DNA of 64,000 bases from Argopecten irradians (lineage: Eukaryota; Mollusca; Bivalvia; Pectinida; Pectinidae). The translations under genes and the position numbers were made by a program. The stretch spans positions 35,581,604 to 35,645,603 of the forward strand of contig NC_091138.1 of NCBI RefSeq assembly GCF_041381155.1, given 5' to 3'. The notes below the pieces were generated by a model that was given only the letters and a program-made list of their open reading frames with translations, ran no database searches and was not told the DNA's origin. Positions 1 through 10,956 of this stretch are shown here, one piece after another. Each line of letters begins with the position of its first letter. Position 1 is the first letter of the stretch.

Positions 1-76
1 ACTCATCCGGTCACATTATACTTTCAACGGGAAAACCAATCGCCCCACTCCCGTTGTGCTGAGCGTTAATCAGGAC
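1..76 (+). repeat. Repeat family B, internal fragment
   Basis: The first 76 bases match the interior of the repeat B copies at about 50550-50620 and 56605-56670. Shared words include GGTCACATTATACT and the GCTGAGCG box. Both ends of the repeat are missing, so this is a truncated piece cut by the window edge. Confidence 0.7.
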
Positions 77-300
77 AAAAGATTTATTTTAATGTCAACT
101 GAAAAACACATGGACATGTATGTCTGGGTTAACCTGTAAACAACATTTTAAAATAAAATAAAAGTAATTTATGGAACTTTTCATACAAGTATGTCATATT
201 AAAGCTAATATTTGCAGTATGATTGTGCTTAGAACTTCTAACCGTTACATCTGAAACTAGAACTGTCGCCAGAGTGGACAAGTAATACATACCCCCGCTG
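77..300. repeat. Dispersed repeat C (copy 1)
   Basis: This stretch is closely similar to 58510-58735. Shared words include GGGTTAACCTGTAAACAACA and AGAACTGTCGCCAG. The two copies differ by scattered substitutions and short indels, so they are old paralogous repeat copies. Open frames on the minus strand in both copies are by-products of the repeat and not genes. Confidence 0.65.
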
Positions 301-817
301 CACAACTTAAGTAATAACTCCATTACAACATTATATAACCCTATATAGTTTACTAATCTCTGCGTTATGTCAGGTTCTGTGTACCATATTTAATTAAAAT
401 CTGACAGGTAGTTTAGGAGGAGTTTGCCGGACAAATCTGTGTCTACAGACATACAGACGAACAACTCGAATCCATTATGCCCCTGTATTCGTTGCGGGGG
501 TATGACTATGAGAATAATACGTGCCATAGCCTTACTGTATTCCTGGGATATCCTGACCGTAAAGTAGCATTTCGGTGCTATAAAGCAACTTAATTCTACG
601 GCAAGTTCATTTTGCTTTTCCGTACGTCCTAAACATTTGCAACGATTTTTTAGAGAGTTCCTACATTTTGAGAATCCATTTTTTATTTGCGCGTAAATTC
701 GTGGCAATTTATATTCACGATTTCTCTCTGATTACGAAATTGAAATACACTCTACAATGTCTGCATATATGTAGTCTGGATATATATCCTTTTATAAACA
801 TTCGAGGTCATTTAAGG
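301..817. other. No gene recognised
   Basis: There is an open frame on the minus strand (390-707, 105 codons) but no domain I recognise, no convincing splice context and no similar copy elsewhere in the window. I see nothing else to support a feature here. Confidence 0.4.
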
Positions 818-1322
818 TTTGTTGTTTGTTTGATTAATTAACGTCCTGTCAACAGCCAGGGTCATGTAAGGACGGCCTTCCATGTATGCGGTGTGTATCG
901 TGTATGTAGTGCGAGGTGCGTGTTTTGGGAAACGACGATATGTTCGTGTTGTGAACTCTGGCGCTTTTTATAGTGCTATATCAGTAAAGCATCCTGCCGA
1001 AGACGCTAAGCAACACACCCCACCAAGTCCATTATATACTGACAACGGGCGAACTAGTCGTCCTACTCCCCATATGCTGAGCGCTAAGCAGGAGCAGAAG
1101 CTGCGACTTTTTATAGACTTTGGTGTATCTCGGCCAGGGGACAGGGCTCAAAATATACCTCACAGGGGCGAGCGCTCAACAGAAGAAATGTGGTGTCAAG
1201 GGAGGCGTTAAGAAGATGGCTAGCTAGGATGTTGATAAAGGATAAGATCCTTAATCTAGCTGCCGTTTACGATCATGCAATAGAGGCAGCGCTTAGGTTG
1301 GGGGTAAGGAACTTAGAGGCAG
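818..1322 (+). repeat. Repeat family B copy
   Basis: It starts with the TTTGTTTGATTAATTAACGT head, continues through the ATGTAAGGACGGCC box, and runs to the degraded tail around 1290-1320 (ATCATGCAATAGAGGCAG). It aligns along its length with the fuller copy at 50321-50852. The frame 882-1211 lies entirely inside the repeat and is not a gene. Confidence 0.8.
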
Positions 1323-1877
1323 TCCTTTGATTTTCATATCATGAATAGTTGCTGTTGCAAGGGACTGTCATTTTTGACATTAATATTGTTTTTATGATAA
1401 AATCGTTTCTCGTCTTTGCATCTATAATAATAATTGGTTATTTTTAAAGTGCCAGGTTACCATAAAGGTACCGTGTTAGGATAGACTTGGTAATCCATTT
1501 CTTATCTCGGGGCTTGGAGTTTCACGGTCAATCGTATTTCAATTCTTTGGACTTTAGGAACGACGAAAGTGGTAGAGAATATGTTGTAATCAATCACGAG
1601 ACTAAACAAAAAAGTCAACAGGGAGGCTACGAATATCATATTGAGAAATTATAATTCCTTGGTAGAAATATCGGCAGTTGTCTCGCGTGAGACACGAAAT
1701 CGAGCCTAACAAGTTTGCAGTTCGAATAACGTGTCTGTCAAACACCGTGTCCGATCGGCCGACGTTAGCCTTTCACAATTATACCAGCAAAATACATAAA
1801 TCTGGGTTCCTAAAATATTTCATCCGAAAAGCACAAGATGTTTAAACATATCTACTTGGCATGTGTTCCGATATGAT
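1323..1877. other. No gene recognised
   Basis: AT-rich sequence with no long open frame and no recognised repeat. Confidence 0.4.
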
Positions 1878-1996
1878 TTGTTGGTTGTTTGATTGATTAA
1901 TCAACGTTGTCCTATTAACTGTCAGGATCATGTAAGGACGGCCTCCCATGTATCCGGTGTGTAGCGTGTATGCAGTGTGCGTTGCGTTTTTGAGAG
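1878..1996 (+). repeat. Repeat family B copy, left part (interrupted)
   Basis: Head of a repeat B copy up to the GTTTTTGAGAG position. The repeat resumes at 2591 with GATAGACTCCGGTATATTCG. The interruption is the MITE at 1997-2590. Confidence 0.75.
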
Positions 1997-2590
1997 CAGG
2001 CATGGGCAAAATTACATGGTAATGTAATTAATTAAATTACAATTGCTTTACTAATGTTATTAATTGAATTTCTTTTGGCATCATTCATTTTATTTGACAA
2101 TGTTCATTATACTTACATCATATATAATACCATAAATACAATCTAGATACCAAGTGACAAACGTGCATGCATACATCAGTGAAATATTATCCTGAAATTC
2201 TTACTATATCTCATTTTGCTGACAATATCATTAGTTTTAAAACCAATGAACCTCAATATTACTAATTCAAAGCTTATTTTTATAAATTAGTTTTACAATA
2301 TTGATCAACCAACGATATTACTCTACATCTAGTAATAATACAACAGGTACATGTTATAATCAATCATGTATTTTTGTTGTTATCACAAACACAAAATACG
2401 AATGTACATCTTCTAAGTTTGTGTTTACATTTTATGAACATCAATTCTTCAAATAAAGTATCACTGAATATACTATTACTTGAATTTTAATGACAATTAC
2501 ATGTAATTGATTTTTCTTTAATTACAAATTACATCCAATAACATGAGGGCCTGTAATTAATTGTAATTAAATACAATTACCCCAAGTATG
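1997..2590. mobile_element. hAT-like MITE, 594 bp, with 8-bp target-site duplication
   Basis: It begins CAGGCATGGGCAAAAT, which fits the hAT terminal consensus (CAGNGRTGGGCAA), and ends in an imperfect inverse, ATTACCCCAAGTATG. The subterminal GTAATTAATTAAATTACA at the left is mirrored by TAATTAATTGTAATTA at the right. It is flanked by TTTGAGAG (1989-1996) and TTTGATAG (2591-2598), 7 of 8 identical, which matches the 8-bp duplication hAT elements make. There is no transposase ORF, so it is non-autonomous. Confidence 0.8.
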
Positions 2591-2672
2591 TTTGATAGAC
2601 TCCGGTATATTCGTGTGGTGTCTTCTTGTATAGTGGATCTGCTGCCCTTCTTGTATCAAATCGTACACATAC
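2591..2672 (+). repeat. Repeat family B copy, right part
   Basis: Continuation of the B copy interrupted by the MITE. It reads through the TCTTCTTGTATAGTGGA box and then diverges. Confidence 0.7.
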
Positions 2673-3395
2673 TAACTAAAGCCATTATTATCTATACCAG
2701 GACCGATGTAGTATATAATCAATGTAATCAAAACAATTGTTGGGTGAGTGGTGACAAACCATTTTTACAATAATTTTTTCTGCCAATTAAAGCTACAAAT
2801 GTATCTATATATATATGGCGAATGTCATTGTTAATAACTGTCATTTGGAATTTTTTTTTTACTTTTATCGTTGTTCACAAATTAATTACTAATATGATAT
2901 TCATGTTATTAAACATTTTTATAAAGATCACGCTAAAGCTTTCCAACAATCGTGTGACGATATCGTTTAATAATATATGACTAAAATACTCACAGGACTA
3001 ACATCTGAACAGATGGCGCCTTTTTACGGATACACTTGACAAAGTGATTATTATGTTTTAAGTAATAACAGATAAACATGAAACAATGTACTTAAAAATT
3101 AATAATGTCATTACAATATATTTCTATTTCATTACTGAAATCAATTTTCCTCACCTAGTTATTCTGTCTATGTATTTTTTAGATTAATATGTGGGTTCAT
3201 GATTATGCCTGAAAGACAAAATTGATAAAGAGCACGATGTTTATTCCATCTAGATATCTACAAAATACGAATTTTATAAGATGGTTGGTTATCACCTATT
3301 GAGCTTCGCTGAGGTCAATATGGTGTTATACCGCACAAATGAATCAAACAAGAGAGCATAGTCCGAGAACATTACTTTATACCATATAACCGGTT
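2673..3395. other. No gene recognised
   Basis: AT-rich sequence with homopolymer runs. I see no gene or repeat that I can name. Confidence 0.4.
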
Positions 3396-3958
3396 GTTTT
3401 CGCGGTTCGCCCGTTGTAAGTATAATGTGACCAGGTCGGGTGTGTTGCTGAGTGTCTTCGGTGGCATGCTTTGGTAATACAGCACTATAAAAAGGACAAG
3501 AGTTCCACTATACAAGAAGACATCACATGAAAATACTGCAGTCTCACACACACCACGCACTTCACACACGCTACACAACGCATACATGGGAGGCCGTACT
3601 AAGCAACACACCCCACCCGGTCACATTATACTGACAACGGGCGAACCAGTCGTCCCACTCCCTTTATGCTGAGCGCTAATCAGGAGCAGAAACTACCACT
3701 TTTATAGACTTTGGTGTGTCTCGGCCAGGGGACAGAACCCAGAGCCTACCTCACAGGGACGAGCGCTCACCAGAAGGCCAAAAGTGAGGCGGTGTCAAGG
3801 GAGACGTTAGGAAGAACAAAGTTAGTGAGGAAGGAGAGAAAAGATAAGATCTAAAATAAAGTCGCCTTTTACGCATGCAGGTACAATTCTAACACCCTAC
3901 CTGCAGCGCCAATGACCCTGCCTGTCAATAGGACGTTAATTAATCAAACAAACAGCTT
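3396..3958. repeat. Repeat family B, two joined pieces in opposite orientation
   Basis: 3396-3598 is a minus-oriented B piece ending in CATACATGGGAGGCCGT. It switches at about 3599 into plus orientation (AAGCAACACACCCCACCCGG). The tail ends in a minus-strand copy of the head (GGACGTTAATTAATCAAACA). The unit therefore starts and ends with inverted copies of the same head and looks like a recombinant or fold-back form. Confidence 0.7.
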
Positions 3959-5860
3959 TCAAGTGTAAACCCTACATATAGAAATAGGAGCCGATCAAAC
4001 CCTGCTCATTTAACTGTTAGGACGTAATTATATTAAACCAAACCAAATCATTGCGCGAGGTGTTTGCTTAAGAGTCTGCTGTATTCATTTTAAAACAGAG
4101 TTAGAGAATCGTCATTTTCATCACAAGACACAAAATAAACAGCAAAAAACATAAACTTATTTTGATGATTAAAATACATATGTATTTCATTTTACATATG
4201 AATATATGTTATAAGAACACACGTTTTCTTATTTTTACCAAAATGTGCAAATTCACACAAGATGAAAACAAAGATACACTGGCTCCTGTTCACCATTTCC
4301 CAGAAGACGTGAGTGGGTGAAATTTATTGATAAAACTTCTTAAATAAAAATTCAAATTTTATTGAGAATTTTTTTTTTCTGATGCGTAATGAAAGACTAC
4401 TTGCCAAAGGAAAATAAATGAAGTGTACGTTCTGGAAAATGATGATAAAGGGAAATAAATCTTATAAATTTATCAGCACAAAACGATATAACAAATATTG
4501 CGCAGTCTTCCAGATGCATGAATTAAGCTTAGTGTTTAGCTGCCTTTTATGTTGACTGATGATATCGATAATAAACTAGAGAATTATTGAAGAAAGGTAA
4601 TGTAGAAGTTATCATAGGGAACTAGAATAATTCAAAAGGTGAAAGGAAAACTGTCCGATCATGCCCGAAATCAGCGTCCTATGATACCTTTCTCTTTTCA
4701 GTCAGATATCACCCAGTTCGGAGTTCAATATTCCAAACGTCATTATATATTTCGATACGATGATTAAGCCCGAGAGGTTTCGAATACTGAAAACAAAAAA
4801 GGTAACTCCAAAGGGTGCTCGGTGAGTTAGTTAAAGTGAGCAGGATCTTCGTGTTGACGTATGAAAGTATCCAATAATACCCCTTAATTACTCTTTTATC
4901 AATTATTTATATGTCCAAAACCATGATAAGGTTTGTTGTACTTGGACTAAGTAGAACCAAGAACAAATAAAACTCACGTCTCTCGTCTACTTCATTTTAA
5001 ACGTCGGATTATTGGTACATGTTCGATAAGTATCGATGATCTAATCCTACTTTGGTCGTTATGCTAAATTCTCTTTTTTCTCATTTTCGAGATTTTTCAT
5101 CTATTGCAAATAAGATAAACTACATGTTAGCCGTCATGTTGATTGCTTTCACGTTATAGTATACATGATACAGTAAACACAGAAAGTGGTGACATAACTA
5201 TATTTGGGCGATAGAAGTTGTATACTGTAAAATAGTAACGGGTAGAGCGGATCAATGAAGAATGTTTCATCTGTATAAACGATTTGTCTTCCATACTTCA
5301 TTATATGAATATATATGAAAGCAAAGTTGTATTTTTTCAGGCGACATTGGGCAACAGGTGACGATATTATGTCACAGAATTAAATTTCAATAGTTGCTCA
5401 AAAGCATGACGAGCTAATAAAAACTTTAATTTTAATACACATATATGAATTGTTTTAATAATAACAGACATACCAACAGAGATGATAATCTTACTGTGCC
5501 TAGAAATAGCCTACTATAATATTTATACTTCAGGTTCCAAACAAAGAATGTCACCATTCAACGTACACCGGACGTTAAATATTTAGTAGGACATTGCATC
5601 AAAAATCAACACACCGAACAGCCAGGCACATATCAACACAGACAATCTGTATCTTGTCACAATGTATAACCTGGAACCATGGATTGGAATGTATACCTAT
5701 AACCAAAATGATTTGTTAACTCATTTTCCCTGACATTTTGTAATGGACTGGTCTTGTCTTTGATACAGAAGAGTCTAAATGTGTCTTCATGGGGAAAAAG
5801 TTCAAGAATAATCAATAAATCAACATGTAACTGTTAAACTGTCTCTTTCATTCAGAGTTC
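3959..5860. other. Long AT-rich stretch without a recognised gene
   Basis: I looked for exons with flanking AG/GT sites on both strands and found none that are convincing. No open frame is notable. Part of this may be old repeat. Confidence 0.4.
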
Positions 5861-7242
5861 TCATTGAAGTTGGTCAGTAATTTATAAATTTAAATTTTTA
5901 ATCTATGAAGCGTATTTGTTTCCATCAAACCTGTGAACTCAGAGGAAGTGTATTGGAATTGTAGTCATTTTAACCCTGTTTGGCCCTGCCCCTCTGGTCC
6001 CCCAAGGGTCAGCGAGGACCGATATGCTATATCTCAGGCTAATATTTCTAATCAAGTTTGACTCATTTCCTATGAAAATTGAGCAAATAATTTTCATAAA
6101 TATGTTTTTCCTATGTAAACTAAAGTAAAATTGACCCCCTCTCCATGGGGAAACGTGAGACCCCAGGGTCATATAATTTACAATCTATATAAAACTCCTT
6201 ATGACCTTTCCGTCTATAAAGAGTATTTAATTCTACCACTTCCAGAATTTTAGATGATTTTTGAAGTTTTAGCCTATTTGATCCCCTTTGGCCCCGCCCC
6301 TATGCACTCAGGGAGTTGGCAAGGACCAATATGTATATGATGTTAAAATGCTTTCTCAGGCTTATAATTCTAACAAAGTTTGACTCAAATTTCTACGAAA
6401 TTGTGCAAAAATTGCTCATAAACGTGTCTTCCTATATAAACTATAATACAATTGACCTTCTCCATTTCTAGAATTTCAGAAGATTTTTGAAGTTTTAGCC
6501 TATATGACCCATTTTGACCCCGCTACTAAGGCCCCGAAAATTTGTTAATAGGATTCAATGACCATCTCATACTGATAATTATGACGACAATTGACTCATT
6601 TTCTAATACAAATGACAAAATAATACTCAACAATGTGTTTAATTAATTTAACCTCCTCCCCAGGGGGAAACGATAGACCCTAGGGTCATATAATTCAATT
6701 TTTTTTTTGTAAAGGACTTTAAGACTATTCCATTTATGAAAAGCATTTGATTCTACCATTTCCAGAATTTCAGAAAATATTTTTGACGTGTTAGCGTATT
6801 TGACCCATTTTTATCCCGCCCCTAAGGTTCCGGGGGGGGGGGTCAATCATGGAAAATTTGTTAAGATGATTCAATGGCCATCTCATGCTGATAATTCTGA
6901 CAACATTTGACTTATTTCCTATTACCAATGACCAAATAATGCTCAAAAATATATATAAAAACTCTAGTAAAATTAACCACCTCCCCAGGCGGAAACGAGA
7001 GGCTCCAGTATCATATAATTTATAGTTTCTGTAAAGGACTTTAAAACTGTTCTATCTATGAAGAATTCAAACGCATCTGTGAGTGGAGAAGATGGTTTTT
7101 TGAAATTTTAGTCAATTTTACCCATTTTTGTCTCTCTCAGAGCCCCCTGTAAGAATGGGGACCATATAATTTACAATTTTGATTGGCCTTATTCATTAGA
7201 AGGTTTGTGCAAAATTTCATTGAAATTGCTTCAGCAGTTTTG
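5861..7242 (+). repeat. Repeat family A, 5'/central part with tandem core of about 325 bp units
   Basis: It matches 58912-60445 unit by unit. Each unit carries TTTGAAGTTTTAGCCTATTTG, a GCCCCGCCCCT box and CCAGGGTCATATAATT. It stops at CAGTTTTG (7235-7242), exactly where the 3' tail seen in the full copy should continue. That missing tail is at 32534-32655, after a 25-kb interruption. Confidence 0.8.
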
Positions 7243-8264
7243 TTACCGGTACGGCAGTTGTATTTTCATAACATGCAGGCAGATAATATAAACAAAAACA
7301 ATTTTCTTCCCTTCTTCTCTGTATTCAGTTTTCCTCAAGCGCTTTCCTCACGCAGATGTACATAATAAAAAACCCAAAACGGTAACGAATCCAAAATTAT
7401 CCGGAAAACCAATTATACAACCATCCTAAACAAATATTAAGAACATAACAAAACCTGACTCGGAAATACATGATTTGCATTACTTTAGAAATAATATAGA
7501 TTTATTGTAACATTCTTAGGATTCAGAAATAAACTAGATTGATAGCAAAGAGTCAATTATATAATAGGAACGATAAGTAAAGGGGAATAAGTCTGATGAG
7601 CTTATAGCAAATCAACACACATAGAATGTAGTATATAACATCCTGCCCGCCTGAATGCCAGGCAATACAAAAAATTGTGTTGACGGCAAAAGATGGGTGT
7701 AGAGTTGCGAAAAGTTCATATAGAGCAAAACCTCAATTTGAAAACTAATTAAAAGTGAAAATCAAGTAATGCATCAACATTAATAATATTGCAAGAAAAC
7801 TGATACATTGTAAAGTAAGCAATATATAGCACTGAATATTAATGACTAGAAGTAAAAAAATAGCATGAATGGTTTTCAGATATTAAAAGATATTAACCAT
7901 GTCATTTTTATTTGTACTGTAAAGGTATATATGAACTATAACCAGATAGAATTTATGTGACAATAGACCATGCACCAAATGTGACTCTAGGAGCAACCAA
8001 GACTCATGTAACTACAGAACCATTTAATTACTAGAAGATAGGTATGTTGATATATCCGATACACTCTCTGAAACAATAACCCTCACTCACTATCATCAAC
8101 AATATTTAAAAAAAAATACCTAAAATATGATATCATTTAAAAGCTCAACAATAAGGTAATTTCCAGAGACATCAATAGCAAGGACACACATGTCAAAATT
8201 CTAAACTCATAAGCAGACTTGAATTGACAGTAAAATTTTAATATCGTTTATTTCGCCTTTGGTG
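7243..8264. other. Unclassified sequence between repeat A and the LTR element
   Basis: The word at 7605-7641 (GCAAATCAACACACATA, then ATGTAGTATATAACA) recurs at 32500-32536. The 28-bp word at 8222-8249 recurs at 32122-32149. Both sides thus appear to belong to one disrupted unit. There is no coding content. Confidence 0.5.
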
Positions 8265-8646
8265 TGTAACGAATATTGTTCTCTCATATTTATCAAAATA
8301 TATATCAATCTCACGTAGAAGTTAGAAAACTATTCGGGTTTTTGTGGCGATTGCTGTTTAGCATGTCCGAGTGGGGCACCGGATGGATCCGCCTCGACTC
8401 AGGTACGATTATAAGAGTTTTAAGTATATTCAGTCAAATTCGCAAACAGTATATATACCTTAGGTCTTAATTAAGTAATTAATCCAATATTTCCATGGGT
8501 ATTTTCGTTGTAAACACAACTTTTACGTGATTCTGTGACTCGTCTGACTGTTGTCATATTCCGCGAGAATTCGGAACTCTCTAGTGCGGGAGGCGGGATA
8601 CTAAGTTTAGTAGCGCGAGCTCGTTGTCACGGGCAACGTTTTTCAC

Positions 8647-8654
8647 TATAAATA
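8647..8654 (+). promoter_or_regulatory. LTR TATA box
   Basis: TATAAATA inside CACTATAAATAGCC. Transcription would be expected about 25-30 bp downstream, near 8675-8685. The same box is at 17734 in the 3' LTR. Confidence 0.75.
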
Positions 8655-8747
8655 GCCGTGTAGCGGCAGTTTCAAACACAGTCAGACTCAGTCAGACAAG
8701 CACTGTCATTTTATATTCACAGAGCGATCTAATAGTCCTTGTTCACC

Positions 8748-8783
8748 ATGGCAGATTCAGAGTGCAATATGGTACATAATTAG
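8748..8783 (+). CDS. Short upstream ORF in the LTR leader
   Basis: An ATG in strong context (CACCATGG) opens a frame of 11 codons plus stop, downstream of the predicted start site and upstream of gag. In the 3' LTR a one-base deletion changes the frame and lengthens it to 15 codons (17835-17882). It may modulate gag translation, or supply an initiator ATG to a spliced RNA. Both uses are inference. Confidence 0.35.
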   Translation: MADSECNMVHN

Positions 8784-8871
8784 ATCAGTGAATTAACCAA
8801 TACTGGTAACGAAAGGTTTCCATTGACAAACTTCTGATACATATTGGAACCAGTACCGGTTCCAGGCGTGT

Positions 8872-8940
8872 ACCCGATCTGGTTCAAGATGGAACCCGAT
8901 CTGGTTCAGCACCGGTAGATTACGTAACCCGATCTGGTCA
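8872..8940 (+). repeat. Triple ACCCGATCTGGT motif in the LTR
   Basis: Copies start at 8872, 8894 and 8927. The first two share ACCCGATCTGGTTCA and the third loses one T. The matching copies lie in the 3' LTR. They sit downstream of the TATA box, in the transcribed leader, so they may act on DNA or RNA. Confidence 0.7.
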
Positions 8941-9242
8941 TAGAAGATGTCTATACCGATCCGGATATTACCGGATTTTTAAATACCTAGCTTTTTAAAT
9001 ATATTCTTCCAGTCTTTGGGTATATATATATATTTAATATTATATAGCAAAGAGGTAAAATTTAAAAGTATCAAAAACATGTCAATGTCCATGGAGATCG
9101 TTCTGAAACTGGTATTGGTATGTGTGTAGCTTATAGGAACCTACATGTATATTATGTAACAGCAACCATCATGTACCCTATAAGGTTGTTCTATACGCTG
9201 GAGATGTAACCATCATAAATCTGGCATAATATTTCATGTTTT

Positions 9243-9252
9243 AATAAATAAA
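9243..9252 (+). terminator. LTR polyadenylation signals
   Basis: Two overlapping AATAAA hexamers (9243-9248 and 9247-9252), followed by a TG/T-rich stretch. In the 3' LTR they would end the element transcript. Confidence 0.7.
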
Positions 9253-9442
9253 ACAATTTGGATGTAAAACTCTGTTTTTGGTTTTCTTTCGGTTCAGTGC
9301 TAGGCTGGGAACGAACTAAAAATTGTATGTAACGGTACAAAGCGGGACCCGACCACAAGAGTGGCTATCACAAGGTGTATATCTACATGTATATGTAGAG
9401 AACTCAAATGTGAAAGGACCATAAGGGTCGAAAACGTTACAT

Positions 9443-9460
9443 TGGCGTCGTCGGCAGGAT
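9443..9460 (+). promoter_or_regulatory. Primer-binding site, tRNA-Ser type
   Basis: TGGCGTCGTCGGCAGGAT lies one base after the 5' LTR. Its complement ends in CCA and reads like the 3' end of a serine tRNA (ATCCTGCCGAC followed by an acceptor strand). The T-loop part ATCCTGCCGAC is typical of eukaryotic tRNA-Ser. Assignment is from memory of tRNA-Ser sequences; the species' own tRNA was not available. Confidence 0.75.
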
Positions 9461-9588
9461 ATAGGTGGAATTAATTTCCAAATATCCACTCATTCCCAGC
9501 GTCTAGTGTACCGAAAGAAGTTCAATCCAGAAAAACAAAAACAAAACCAGGAAAACATTCAAGTTTTATTTTAATACAAATATAAGCT

Positions 9589-10956
9589 ATGGATGACTCC
9601 GATTCAGAAAGTGAGGTTACATTTCGGAAAGATGATGGTTTCTCCAGTGTAGAGAACAACACTGTCGGGCATAGTGTATCTTCTGAATCTCAGAACCATG
9701 ATTCTCAATCTGAAAATATACAAAGTATAGAACAAATCAGTAGTGATATCATGAGGGAACTGGGAAAACAGTTGGATTCATTTAGCCAAGAAATATACAG
9801 AAACCTAGATGAAATTCGATCCGAGATGAGGCAGCAAATTTCTGAAATAAGAACAGATGTAAATGGGCTGGTTAAACGGGTAGATCATTTAGAAAAGAAA
9901 CTAGAGGGAGATAATGGTTTAGGTCAGTCTTTCTCCAGGGGAGACAACTATAACAATTCCCGAGTCCAAGACAGAAATGAAAACCACCAGGAACCCGATC
10001 ACACACTTTTTAGACCAATGACATCAAAAAGCAACACAAGGCTTAAACCACAAACATATAATGGGTCAGAGGATTTCGAAGAATACTTATCTCAGTACGA
10101 AATCATTGCCCAGATAAACAACTGGGATTACAAAGAAAAATCTTTGTACCTAGCAGGAAGTCTCAGTGGGAGTGCTCGTACGGTCCTCACCGAGTTGAGT
10201 ACCCAAGACAGGCAAGACTATGATAGCCTGGTAGACATCTTGAACATGAGGTATGGTTCTGTTGAAAGATCGGAAATGTACCGTGCAAGGTTACAGACAA
10301 AGGTCCGAGGTAAAGAGGAGTCTTTGTCGGAATTAGCACAGTCAATCCGTAAGTTAACACGGCAAGCATATCCGACAGCAGATTCTTCACTGATAAATAT
10401 TTTGGCTCTGGATCACTACATTGATTCAATCCAAGACTCTGAGTTAAGATTACGGCTACGTGAGTTAAGGCCCAAAAATATAAATGAGGCCGAAACACAT
10501 GCTGTTCGATTAGAGGCTCACCGTTTAGCTGACAGGCAACGTGGTAAAGCAGTGAAATCTGTTCAAATCACTGATAAATCACCAGCTGAAGCCTCTATGT
10601 GTCAGGAGAACAGACATCCAGTCACAAATGATGGTGAAGTTCTCGACATTGGGTCACTAACTAGGTGTATGTTCAACCTTGACAGGTCTACCAAATTGTT
10701 GGTAAAAGCCTTGAACAATCAAGGAAACAAACCAGCTAATCAACCCCAAAGGCAGCCAAGTGTTTGGAATAACAACTCCAACAGGCAACATGGTCCAACA
10801 AATAATGGTCCAAGCAGGGGAGATAACCGTAACAGACAAAATCATTCATTTAGGCAAGGAGCACATCCCTTTCCTAATGGTAATCAAAGGGGAGACAATT
10901 TCCAAAATTGTCAACCAAACTATCGGCACCAGAACCAAGCTTCGGGAAACCGTTAG
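9589..10956 (+). CDS. gag: Gag polyprotein of the LTR retrotransposon
   Basis: A 455-codon ORF for the structural protein that packages element RNA. The N-terminus is acidic and serine-rich. Residues about 55-106 form a strongly heptad-like coiled coil (DSFSQEIYRNLDEIRSEMRQ). Residues about 145-310 look like the Ty3-type capsid region, including LKPQTYNGSEDFEEYLSQYE. The C-terminal 80 residues or so are N/Q/R/G-rich with two RGDN motifs. They lack the usual CCHC zinc knuckle, so RNA binding may use the basic N/Q/R/G tail. The start ATG at 9589 follows an A-rich leader. The stop at 10954-10956 lies two codons after a slippery heptamer that leads into pol. Confidence 0.92.
   Translation: MDDSDSESEVTFRKDDGFSSVENNTVGHSVSSESQNHDSQSENIQSIEQISSDIMRELGKQLDSFSQEIYRNLDEIRSEMRQQISEIRTDVNGLVKRVDHLEKKLEGDNGLGQSFSRGDNYNNSRVQDRNENHQEPDHTLFRPMTSKSNTRLKPQTYNGSEDFEEYLSQYEIIAQINNWDYKEKSLYLAGSLSGSARTVLTELSTQDRQDYDSLVDILNMRYGSVERSEMYRARLQTKVRGKEESLSELAQSIRKLTRQAYPTADSSLINILALDHYIDSIQDSELRLRLRELRPKNINEAETHAVRLEAHRLADRQRGKAVKSVQITDKSPAEASMCQENRHPVTNDGEVLDIGSLTRCMFNLDRSTKLLVKALNNQGNKPANQPQRQPSVWNNNSNRQHGPTNNGPSRGDNRNRQNHSFRQGAHPFPNGNQRGDNFQNCQPNYRHQNQASGNR
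10944..10950 (+). promoter_or_regulatory. -1 ribosomal frameshift site GGGAAAC
   Basis: Read in gag frame this is G GGA AAC, a perfect X XXY YYZ slippery heptamer. The gag stop follows two codons later. Pol is open in the -1 frame across this point. The same heptamer serves gag-pol in some lentiviruses. I did not establish a downstream pseudoknot. Confidence 0.8.

Larger units (their letters stand above)
8265..9441 (+). repeat. 5' LTR
   Basis: It begins TGTAAC and ends GTTACA, a perfect 6-bp terminal inverted repeat. It contains a TATA box, a leader ATG in good context, three copies of ACCCGATCTGGT and two overlapping AATAAA signals. Compared with the 3' LTR it has one extra base near 8760 and one extra T in the run near 9276. 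Confidence 0.96.

Noticed and set aside
390..707. 105-codon minus-strand frame near the left edge
   Set aside because: No domain, and no second exon or splice support.
8276..8470. 64-codon frame in both LTRs
   Set aside because: Identical in the two LTRs only because the LTRs are copies. It lies upstream of the TATA box and has no domain.
10908..10943. ATG at 10908 as the start of pol
   Set aside because: The slippery GGGAAAC at 10944 in gag frame explains pol expression. Independent initiation inside gag is less likely.
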